A program made the translations under genes and the position numbers. From Zhongshania aliphaticivorans (lineage in GTDB: Bacteria; Pseudomonadota; Gammaproteobacteria; Pseudomonadales; Spongiibacteraceae), in NCBI RefSeq assembly GCF_001586255.1, contig NZ_CP014544.1, forward strand, positions 2,759,501-2,823,500: 64,000 nt of DNA, read 5' to 3'. Every line of letters begins with the position of its first letter. Position 1 is the stretch's first letter. Below, piece by piece: positions 47,296 through 54,827 of this stretch. The notes under the pieces are model-generated. The model saw nothing but the letters and a program-made list of their open reading frames with translations, was not told the DNA's origin and did not search any database.

Positions 47296-48093
47296 ATGAA
47301 TGTAAGCATTAAAACCCCCGAACAAATTGCCGCCATGCGCATCGCTGGCCGCCTTGCTGCCGATGTCCTTGAAATGATTACCCCCTACGTCAAGCCAGGC
47401 ATTAGCACCGGCGAGCTTGACCAAATCTGCCACGACTATATTGTCAATGTTCAGGGCGCCATCCCCGCGCCCCTAAATTACAACGGTTTTCCCAAGTCAG
47501 TGTGCACCTCGCTCAATGAGGTGATCTGTCACGGCATACCGTCGGACAGCAAGGTAATAAAGGATGGCGACATCCTGAATATCGACGTCACCGTCATTAA
47601 AGACGGTTGGCACGGCGACACCAACCGCATGTTTTATGTTGGCAATGTACCCGAGCACGCCAAACGCCTGTGCGTTGTAGCTCAAGAATGCTTATATCAA
47701 GCCATTGAAATCGTTCGCCCCGGCTGCAAACTGAGTGATATCGGTACGATTATCGCCAAGCACGCTCGCGGCAAACACTACAGTGTGGTCGAAGAGTACT
47801 GCGGTCATGGCATTGGCCTGGTCTTTCACGAAGACCCGCAGGTTCTGCATTATGGCGAGGGCTATAACCGTCGCAATGACCTGGTATTAAAGGAAGGCAT
47901 GACCTTCACCATCGAACCCATGATCAATGCGGGTAAAAAACACACCAAGCTCAATATGAAAGATGGCTGGACCGTGACCACCAAAGACCGCCGTCTTTCA
48001 GCCCAATGGGAACACACCATGGCGGTGACCAGCGATGGCGTAGAAGTATTAACTGCCCGGCCTGACGAACCTTTTTACCAGGAGTCCAAATGA
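47296..48093 (+). CDS. map: type I methionine aminopeptidase
   Basis: A 265-residue enzyme that removes the initiator methionine from nascent proteins. Metal ligands are visible in LNIDVTVIKDGWHGDTNRMF (two Asp), CGHGIGLVFHEDP (His), MTFTIEPMIN (Glu) and AQWEHTMAVT (Glu). It diverges from rpsB as in other gammaproteobacteria, and its stop overlaps the glnD start by four bases (ATGA). Confidence 0.97.
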   Translation: MNVSIKTPEQIAAMRIAGRLAADVLEMITPYVKPGISTGELDQICHDYIVNVQGAIPAPLNYNGFPKSVCTSLNEVICHGIPSDSKVIKDGDILNIDVTVIKDGWHGDTNRMFYVGNVPEHAKRLCVVAQECLYQAIEIVRPGCKLSDIGTIIAKHARGKHYSVVEEYCGHGIGLVFHEDPQVLHYGEGYNRRNDLVLKEGMTFTIEPMINAGKKHTKLNMKDGWTVTTKDRRLSAQWEHTMAVTSDGVEVLTARPDEPFYQESK

Positions 48094-50759
48094 GTAATTT
48101 GGTTCTACCGGATGCCCAGCTCCTAAGCCAGAAAGACCCCAGCACCAGCAAACCCATCAAGGTATACAAGACCTACCTAAAAGAATTAGCCAAGGACCTT
48201 AAAGAGCGCTTTGAAGCCAAGGAGAGCATTCGCGAACTCGTGGCGCTGCGCTCTGCCCGCATCGACGCGCTACTGCAAAACATTTGGGCCAGCTACCAAT
48301 GGCAGGATGACATCAGCCTAATCGCGGTTGGCGGCTATGGTCGCGGTGAGCTGCACCCCTACTCCGATATCGATTTACTGATTCTGACCACCGACGACGC
48401 CGGTGACTACCGCGACAACATTGAAAGCTTAATCACCCTGCTGTGGGATATTAATCTTGAGATCGGCCACAGCGTCAGAACCATTAGCCAGTGCTGCAAG
48501 ACCGCCGCCGAAGATATTACTGTTGCCACCAATTTAATGGAGTCACGCCCGCTGGCGGGTAACGACGCCCTGCACACCGAGTTAATGGCGCTAGTTGGAC
48601 CCGATCAAATTTGGCCGAGCAGCGAATTCTTCCGCGCCAAGTGGGATGAACAAATCCATCGCCATCGCAAATTCGCCAATTCAGAATACAATCTGGAGCC
48701 CAACGTCAAAAGCTCTCCCGGCGGCCTGCGCGACATCCAGATGATTGGTTGGGTAGTAAAGCGGCATTTTGGCGCCCAATCAATTGACGAATTATTAGAG
48801 CGCCAATTCCTCAGCCAAGACGAATTAGACACGCTAAAAGAAGGCCAAGATTACTTATGGCGCGTTCGCTTTGCACTGCACCTCCTTGGTGGTCGCGAAG
48901 AAGACCGCCTCTTATTTGACCATCAGCGCACACTGGCAGAATCCTTCGGGTTTACCGACGGCAATGGCAAGCTCGCCGTTGAACAGTTTATGCAGCAGTA
49001 CTATCGCTGGGCCATGCACCTTGGTGAGCTGAACGACGTTCTCATGCAGCACTTTGATGAAACCATACTGCGCGCCTGCGAGGCCGAAACCGTACTCGAG
49101 ATAAACCCGCGTTTCCGCATTCGCAACGGGCATATAGAAGTCGCTAACGACAAAGTCTTTAGCAAAACGCCCTCGGCACTCATGGAAATCTTTGTGCTGA
49201 TGGCAAATCACGAAGGTATTGACGGCGTGAGAGCCAGCACCATTCGGCTCATTCGTAAATCCCGCCATTTAATAGACGACCGTTTCCGCGCCGACCCGAA
49301 GAACAAGCGCTATTTTCTGGAATTACTGCGCTCCCCCAATCGGGTCGCCCTGAATTTACGGCGCATGAAACGCTTTCGCATTCTCGGTAAGTTTATTCCG
49401 GCCTTTGCCCACATCGTCGGTCAGATGCAACACGACCTCTTTCACATATACTCAGTCGACGCCCATACCCTAGAGCTAATCAAAAATATTAGCCGCTTCC
49501 GCTACCCCAGCATGGTGGCGCAGTACCCCATGGCCTGCCGGATAATGCAGCGCCTACCGAAGCACGAGCTACTGTATCTCGCGGGCTTGTTTCACGACAT
49601 CGCCAAAGGCCGTGGCGGCGACCACTCTAGCCTCGGCGCAGTCGACGCCCGCGAGTTTTGTGAAAACCTCGGCCTGAACAAACGCGACAGTAATTTAGTG
49701 GCATGGCTGGTCGAAAAACACCTCGAGATGTCTTCGGTCTCCCAACGCAAAGATATTCAAGACCCCGAAGTCATTCGCGATTTCGCCCTCACCATGGGCG
49801 ATATTCAGCACTTGGATTATCTGTTCTGCCTTACCGTAGCCGATATCAACGCCACCAATCCCACCCTGTGGACGTCCTGGCGCGCCTCGTTAATGCGTCA
49901 GCTCTACGCCGAAACCCGGCGCGCACTGCGCCGTGGCCTCGAAACCCCCATCGACAAACAAGAGTGGATTGACGAAACCCAAGCGGGTGCCATCGAAAAG
50001 CTCGAAGACTACGGCTTCACCGAAACCGAAATCCGCACCCTGTGGGCCGACACCGGCGAAGACTATTTTATTCGCGAGCAGATCGACGACATTGTGTGGC
50101 ACACCCGCGCCATTGCTCAGCGCACCAAACCCAGTGCGAGCGTAGTATTAGTCAAAGAAGGCGGCTTGCTCGACCACGAGGGCGCCACCCAAATCTTTGT
50201 GCACACCAAAGCCAAGCTCGGCCTCTTTGCCCTGCTCGCAGAGGCACTAGAGCAACTCGACCTCAGCATTCAAGATGCGCGTATTTACAATAGTGGCACC
50301 GGCTACACCCTAGATACCTTTTATGTGCTCGGCGCCGATGGCGAATCCATTGGCGACAATCCCAGCCGGATCGCTCACATTATTGAGTTCATGCAGGAAC
50401 ACTTGGAACACCCCGAGCGCTTCCCTGCCACCATTGAGCGCCGCACGCCCCGACAAATGCGCTTGTTCTCAATACCCACACGCACCAGTATGGCCACCGA
50501 CCTCAACAAAGGTCACACGGTGCTCGAAGTCATCACCCCAGACCGGCCGGGCTTACTGGCGCGTTTGGCGCGAATATTCAATCAGTACGATATTCGCCTG
50601 CAAAACGCCAAAATCGCCACCCTCGGCGAACGCGTTGAAGACGTATTTTTTATTACTGACGAAAACCAGCGCCCCATTGACGACCCCAAACTCTGCGAAG
50701 AAATTCAGCAGGCCATTTGCCGGGAACTGGACGAAAAAGCGAGTAGTAAGCCCCTATGA
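48090..50759 (+). CDS. glnD: bifunctional PII uridylyltransferase/uridylyl-removing enzyme
   Basis: An 889-residue nitrogen sensor. The nucleotidyltransferase motif GGYGRGELHPYSDIDLL is at 81-97, the HD hydrolase motif in GLFHDIAKGRGGDHS near 500, and two C-terminal ACT domains (around 710-790 and 820-885, the second with TPDRPGLLARLARIF) bind glutamine. It uridylylates PII under nitrogen limitation and reverses this when glutamine is high. It overlaps both neighbours, map and dapC, by four bases. Confidence 0.97.
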   Translation: MSNLVLPDAQLLSQKDPSTSKPIKVYKTYLKELAKDLKERFEAKESIRELVALRSARIDALLQNIWASYQWQDDISLIAVGGYGRGELHPYSDIDLLILTTDDAGDYRDNIESLITLLWDINLEIGHSVRTISQCCKTAAEDITVATNLMESRPLAGNDALHTELMALVGPDQIWPSSEFFRAKWDEQIHRHRKFANSEYNLEPNVKSSPGGLRDIQMIGWVVKRHFGAQSIDELLERQFLSQDELDTLKEGQDYLWRVRFALHLLGGREEDRLLFDHQRTLAESFGFTDGNGKLAVEQFMQQYYRWAMHLGELNDVLMQHFDETILRACEAETVLEINPRFRIRNGHIEVANDKVFSKTPSALMEIFVLMANHEGIDGVRASTIRLIRKSRHLIDDRFRADPKNKRYFLELLRSPNRVALNLRRMKRFRILGKFIPAFAHIVGQMQHDLFHIYSVDAHTLELIKNISRFRYPSMVAQYPMACRIMQRLPKHELLYLAGLFHDIAKGRGGDHSSLGAVDAREFCENLGLNKRDSNLVAWLVEKHLEMSSVSQRKDIQDPEVIRDFALTMGDIQHLDYLFCLTVADINATNPTLWTSWRASLMRQLYAETRRALRRGLETPIDKQEWIDETQAGAIEKLEDYGFTETEIRTLWADTGEDYFIREQIDDIVWHTRAIAQRTKPSASVVLVKEGGLLDHEGATQIFVHTKAKLGLFALLAEALEQLDLSIQDARIYNSGTGYTLDTFYVLGADGESIGDNPSRIAHIIEFMQEHLEHPERFPATIERRTPRQMRLFSIPTRTSMATDLNKGHTVLEVITPDRPGLLARLARIFNQYDIRLQNAKIATLGERVEDVFFITDENQRPIDDPKLCEEIQQAICRELDEKASSKPL

Positions 50760-51961
50760 ACCCCAACTTAACGGCTCTGCAAGCCTACCCCTTTGAAAAA
50801 CTGCGCGCCTTATTTGCCGACATACGCACTCCCGCAATGGCCCATATTGCACTGTCTATTGGTGAGCCCAAGCACGCCTCACCAGATTTTGTCGCCAATG
50901 CCATTAAGGATAATATCGACAAGCTCAGCAACTACCCCACCACCAAAGGCATTCCCGAACTAAGGCAAGCCATTGCCCATTGGGCAACTCAGCGCTTTAG
51001 CTTAAACAAGCTCGACCCAGAGACTGAAATACTGCCGGTTAATGGCACCCGCGAAGCGCTATTTGCCTTTGCCCAAACCGTGGTTGCGGCCACTCCCGAC
51101 GCACTCGTGTGCAGCCCCAACCCCTTCTATCAAATTTATGAAGGCGCGGCATTGCTGGCCGGCGCCCAACCCGAATTCCTAGCCTGTCGCGCAGATAACA
51201 ATTTTATCCCAGACTTTGCCGCAGTCAGCCCCGACGTGTGGCAGCGCTGCCAACTACTTTTTATCTGCACTCCGGGCAATCCCAGCGGTGCCGTAATGAG
51301 CAGCGCGCAATTAAAAGCGCTTATCGCGCTGGCCGATCAATACGACTTTGTGATTGCCAGCGATGAATGCTATTCAGAACTGTATTTTGACGAAGCTAGT
51401 CCGCCTCCCGGCCTACTGCAAGCCTGCGCCGAACTTGGCCGCAATGACTACCAGCGCTGCGTGGTCTTTCACAGCCTGTCAAAGCGCTCTAACCTGCCGG
51501 GTTTACGCTCTGGTTTTGTGGCGGGCGACGCCAATATTCTCAAAGACTTCTTGCTCTACCGCACCTACCACGGCTGCGCGATGCCAGTTCAGCACCAATT
51601 GGCCAGCGTTGCCGCGTGGAACGACGAAGCTCACGTTAAAGCCAACCGCGACCTCTATCGTCAGAAATTTGCCGAGGTACTGGCTATTCTGGACGGCTGC
51701 TTAGATGTTAGTCAGCCCGATGCCTCATTCTATTTGTGGGCCAAAACCCCGATCAGCGACACCGATTTCGCCAAGGGCCTATTCGAACAACAGCATGTCA
51801 CGGTATTGCCCGGCAGCTATTTATCTCGCGAAGTCGACGGCTACAATCCCGGTGCTAACTACGTGCGTATGGCGCTGGTGGCTGAGGCCGCCCAATGCGC
51901 AGAGGCCGCCCACCGCGTAAAAGCCTATGTGCAAAGCTTAAAAGAGCGTGGCGCATGTTAA
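50756..51961 (+). CDS. dapC: succinyldiaminopimelate transaminase
   Basis: A 401-residue class I/II PLP aminotransferase. NGTREALFAFAQTV, CTPGNPSGAVMS, ASDECYSELYFD and the PLP lysine segment SLSKRSNLPGLRSGF are visible. It makes N-succinyl-LL-diaminopimelate in lysine and peptidoglycan synthesis; dapD, the preceding step, is at 53077-54114. The glnD-dapC-dapD neighbourhood supports DapC over general aminotransferases. It overlaps nth by seven bases. Confidence 0.94.
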   Translation: MNPNLTALQAYPFEKLRALFADIRTPAMAHIALSIGEPKHASPDFVANAIKDNIDKLSNYPTTKGIPELRQAIAHWATQRFSLNKLDPETEILPVNGTREALFAFAQTVVAATPDALVCSPNPFYQIYEGAALLAGAQPEFLACRADNNFIPDFAAVSPDVWQRCQLLFICTPGNPSGAVMSSAQLKALIALADQYDFVIASDECYSELYFDEASPPPGLLQACAELGRNDYQRCVVFHSLSKRSNLPGLRSGFVAGDANILKDFLLYRTYHGCAMPVQHQLASVAAWNDEAHVKANRDLYRQKFAEVLAILDGCLDVSQPDASFYLWAKTPISDTDFAKGLFEQQHVTVLPGSYLSREVDGYNPGANYVRMALVAEAAQCAEAAHRVKAYVQSLKERGAC

Positions 51962-52608
51962 AGAAAGAACGGGCCGCATTTATTGAAAAACGCCTGCAAG
52001 AACTGTATCCAGAACAGCTTATTCCACTAGACCACAAAGACCCCTATACCCTCTTGGTAGCGGTTTTGTTGTCAGCCCAGTGTACCGATGCGCGGGTAAA
52101 CCAAATCACCCCCGCACTATTTGAATTGGCCGACAACCCCTTTGATATGGCCGTGCAGAATGTGGAAGTTATCCGCCAAATTATCCGCCCCTGCGGCTTG
52201 TCGCCACAAAAATCTAGCGCCATTAAACGCCTGTCAGAAATTCTGGTCGAGAAGTTTAACGGCGTTGTCCCTCAGGATATGGCGGCACTGGAAACCCTAC
52301 CCGGCGTTGGCCACAAAACCGCAAGTGTGGTGATGTCCCAAGCCTTTGGCGTGCCCGCCTTCGCCGTCGACACTCATATTCACCGCTTGGCCCAGCGCTG
52401 GGGCCTGACAAACGGCAAAAACGTGGTGCAGACGGAGAAAGACCTCAAATCCCTCTTCCCCAAGGAAAAGTGGAACTCGCTACACCTGCAAATTATTTTT
52501 TATGGCCGCGAATACTGCAGCGCAAGAGGCTGCGACGGCACGGTATGCGAGATATGCACCACCTTGTACCCCAAGCGCAAAAAGCCACCAACAGTGTACA
52601 AACCTTAG
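51955..52608 (+). CDS. nth: endonuclease III-like DNA glycosylase with unusual cysteine cluster
   Basis: A 217-residue HhH-GPD DNA glycosylase/AP lyase for oxidised pyrimidines. LPGVGHKTASVV contains the hairpin and catalytic lysine, and AVDTHIHRLAQRWGL the catalytic aspartate. The C-terminal cysteines in CSARGCDGTVCEIC are spaced C-x4-C-x4-C-x2-C, not the usual C-x6-C-x2-C-x5-C, so the [4Fe-4S] site may be altered. The start at 51955 overlaps the dapC stop; the longer frame adds 20 basic residues from dapC sequence. Its place in the dapC operon differs from the rnf-linked nth of many gammaproteobacteria. Confidence 0.9.
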   Translation: MLKKERAAFIEKRLQELYPEQLIPLDHKDPYTLLVAVLLSAQCTDARVNQITPALFELADNPFDMAVQNVEVIRQIIRPCGLSPQKSSAIKRLSEILVEKFNGVVPQDMAALETLPGVGHKTASVVMSQAFGVPAFAVDTHIHRLAQRWGLTNGKNVVQTEKDLKSLFPKEKWNSLHLQIIFYGREYCSARGCDGTVCEICTTLYPKRKKPPTVYKP

Positions 52609-52657
52609 TAGACGACATGGCGCCGTGAACCACCGGCCAGAATTTGTTATCCTTAGC

Positions 52658-52674
52658 GGCTGAATTTTTCAGCC
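52658..52674. other. short hairpin between nth and the ArsC-like gene
   Basis: GGCTGAA-TTT-TTCAGCC is a perfect 7-bp stem with a 3-base loop in the 88-base gap. No T-run follows on the plus strand (CACATGC), so intrinsic termination is doubtful. Confidence 0.35.
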
Positions 52675-52696
52675 CACATGCAACAAGAGCAGAACC

Positions 52697-53056
52697 ATGA
52701 GCACCACACTCTACGGCATTAAAAATTGCGATACCGTGCGCGCCGCGCGCCGCTGGCTAGAGACGCACAACGTCGACTTTAGCTTTCAAGATGTTCGCGA
52801 CACCCCGTTAACAGCAGCACAGCTAAAAACCTGGCTGCAAGCATTGGGCGTAGACGCGCTAGTCAATAAACGCAGCACCACATGGAAACAACTCAGCCCC
52901 GCGCAACGCGATGGGCTAAACCCAGACACAGCTATTGCCCTACTATTGGAACACCCGACGCTAATGAAACGCCCCCTGCTCGACACCGGCAGCGAGCTAC
53001 ATCTCGGCTTTAAGGCCGAGCATTATCAGTCACTGTTCACTCATCACACCCTTTAA
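52697..53056 (+). CDS. ArsC/Spx-family thioredoxin-fold protein (YffB-like)
   Basis: A 119-residue protein starting TLYGIKNCDTVRAARRWL, with a single cysteine (C11) at the ArsC active-site position and RPLLDTG in the second half. This is the YffB-like branch of the ArsC family, whose function is not arsenate reduction with certainty; a glutathione-linked thiol role has been proposed. Its position between dapC and dapD is conserved in Pseudomonas. dapD begins 20 bases downstream, so the two are probably one transcript. Confidence 0.88.
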   Translation: MSTTLYGIKNCDTVRAARRWLETHNVDFSFQDVRDTPLTAAQLKTWLQALGVDALVNKRSTTWKQLSPAQRDGLNPDTAIALLLEHPTLMKRPLLDTGSELHLGFKAEHYQSLFTHHTL

Positions 53057-53076
53057 GCCATTTAAGAGACCTTACA

Positions 53077-54114
53077 ATGACTCAAGCACACTTCGCACTC
53101 GGCCTCGGCCTCGGCACCCAAAATCGCAAAGGCGAGTGGTTAGATACCTTCTATGCCCAGCCCGTACTCGCCCCAGCCGCCAAAATGGTCGATGCCATCC
53201 TCAGCGTTATTGAGCCTGTCGAAGGCAATACCGCCAGCGCAGTAACAAAAGACCAAATGGCGCAGATTGCTGAAGCCCTGAAGGCTGCAGGCAACAAAGA
53301 CCAAGCGGAACTCGCGGTGCAGTTGGCCAGCGGCAGCCAACCCTTAGTCGTTACCCTGCTCGCCACCGACGACGCGCCAAGCTCAGTACCTGAAGGCTAT
53401 TTAAAACTGCATTTGCTGTCACACCGTTTGGTAAAGCCTCACAGTATTAACCTTACCGGCCTCTTCGGCGCACTGCCCAATGTGGCATGGACCAATAAGG
53501 GCGCGGTTGATATCAGCGAGCTCAAGAGCCGTCAGCTCGATGCACGCCTTCGCGGTGAAATGCTCGAAGTGATGTCGGTAGACAAATTCCCCAAGATGAC
53601 AAACTACGTTGTGCCAAGTGGCGTGCGCATTGCCCACACCGCGCGGGTTCGCCTCGGCGCCTACCTCGGTGAAGGCACCACCATTATGCACGAGGGCTTC
53701 GTCAACTTTAACGCGGGCACCGAAGGGCCGGGAATGATTGAAGGCCGGATTTCCGCAGGCGTGATGGTTGGCGCGGGTTCCGACCTCGGCGGCGGCTGCT
53801 CCACCATGGGCACACTGTCCGGCGGCAACAATATTATTATTTCTGTGGGTAAAGAATGCCTCATCGGCGCCAATGCTGGCGTTGGCATTCCGCTGGGTGA
53901 TCGCTGCACCATTGAAGCCGGCCTGTACATCACTGCCGGATCGGTACTCACCATCATCGACGCCGATGGCGCGGTTGCTGGCACGACGAAGGCGCGCGAA
54001 TTATCGGGGCAGTCTGACCTACTGTTCCGTCGCAACTCTAAAAATGGCGCGGTTGAGGTGTTAACCAATAAATCCGCTATCGCCCTCAACGAGATGCTTC
54101 ACGCGCACAACTAA
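53077..54114 (+). CDS. dapD: tetrahydrodipicolinate N-succinyltransferase
   Basis: A 345-residue enzyme of the longer, Pseudomonas-type DapD group. The C-terminal half is a left-handed beta-helix (GSDLGGGCSTMGTLSGGNN, GANAGVGIPLGDRCTIEAGL), which binds succinyl-CoA between subunits. It commits tetrahydrodipicolinate to the succinylase branch of lysine and diaminopimelate synthesis, feeding DapC. A strong hairpin follows the gene. Confidence 0.96.
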   Translation: MTQAHFALGLGLGTQNRKGEWLDTFYAQPVLAPAAKMVDAILSVIEPVEGNTASAVTKDQMAQIAEALKAAGNKDQAELAVQLASGSQPLVVTLLATDDAPSSVPEGYLKLHLLSHRLVKPHSINLTGLFGALPNVAWTNKGAVDISELKSRQLDARLRGEMLEVMSVDKFPKMTNYVVPSGVRIAHTARVRLGAYLGEGTTIMHEGFVNFNAGTEGPGMIEGRISAGVMVGAGSDLGGGCSTMGTLSGGNNIIISVGKECLIGANAGVGIPLGDRCTIEAGLYITAGSVLTIIDADGAVAGTTKARELSGQSDLLFRRNSKNGAVEVLTNKSAIALNEMLHAHN

Positions 54115-54128
54115 GCGCGGCTCACTGT

Positions 54129-54154
54129 GCTCTAGCGCTCCTTGGCGCTAGAGC
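54129..54154. terminator. bidirectional hairpin between dapD and thioesterase gene
   Basis: GCTCTAGCGC (54129-54138), loop TCCTTG, and GCGCTAGAGC (54145-54154) form a perfect 10-bp stem between convergent genes. There is no T-tract on either side, but its position and strength suggest a shared transcription end. Confidence 0.6.
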
Positions 54155-54166
54155 TAGCCTCGCCAA

Positions 54167-54604
54167 CTACTCACCATAGCCCATCGCATCGTTTAAGCGC
54201 ATCTTGCTACGCACAAATATGCCATTGCCACGACCCACCTCGTTATCGTCACTATCATAAACAATCGCCTCAACGATAAATTGCGACTTAGTGCGATTAA
54301 CAACTTTGCCCACGGATCTCAAACGGCCCTCAGACACCGGCCTTGTCAAATAGGTGGTGAACGACGTCGTCAACACAAAGTAATCGGGCTCTAATGAGTT
54401 CGCTGCAAAAAACGCCGCATCGTCGAGCATTTTAAAATACACCGAGCCGTGCACCGCTCGAGCGGAGTGGAATAGTTTTTCCGACACCGCTATCGAAATC
54501 TCAGACTCACCCTCGGTAACGCCTATTTCCGGCAAGTAAAAGGCATTCACCGGCGCCGCTTTATACATTGATTCAAGTGCACGGTAATGGACTTCATTGT
54601 TCAT
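54167..54604 (-). CDS. PaaI-type hot-dog thioesterase
   Basis: A 145-residue hot-dog protein. The central helix region RAVHGSVYFKMLDDAAFFAAN (shown to residue 68) includes H52-G53 and D61, as in PaaI/YbgC-like acyl-CoA thioesterases, and TTSFTTYLTRPVSEGRLRSV is the typical second strand. It probably hydrolyses an acyl-CoA ester to free acid and CoA; the substrate is unknown. It diverges from the TonB receptor gene, with a 223-base gap between them. Confidence 0.82.
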   Translation of the reverse strand: MNNEVHYRALESMYKAAPVNAFYLPEIGVTEGESEISIAVSEKLFHSARAVHGSVYFKMLDDAAFFAANSLEPDYFVLTTSFTTYLTRPVSEGRLRSVGKVVNRTKSQFIVEAIVYDSDDNEVGRGNGIFVRSKMRLNDAMGYGE

Positions 54605-54750
54605 ATCTAGGTTTCCTATGTTCTATCGGCCTTTCGCCGCGCCATACATTCCAGTGGTATTCGTCGCTAAAGGCTCAGGGCCAAAACATCGACCACATAA
54701 ATATAACATAATTACTGCCAATACTTTACTTCTTGCCCCATTGTGGTAGC

Positions 54751-54781
54751 TTGCATCTTAGATCTGTTCGGTAAATATAAA
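54751..54781 (+). promoter_or_regulatory. candidate promoter of the TonB receptor gene
   Basis: TTGCAT (54751-54756) and TATAAA (54776-54781) are 19 bases apart, slightly long; AATATA two bases earlier would give 17. This lies about 45 bases before the receptor ATG. The rest of the 223-base divergent gap shows no convincing operator. Confidence 0.3.
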
Positions 54782-54827
54782 AATTATAAGTCCGGCGCGC
54801 TTAAGACCGCCTTTTCTGGAACTCAAT

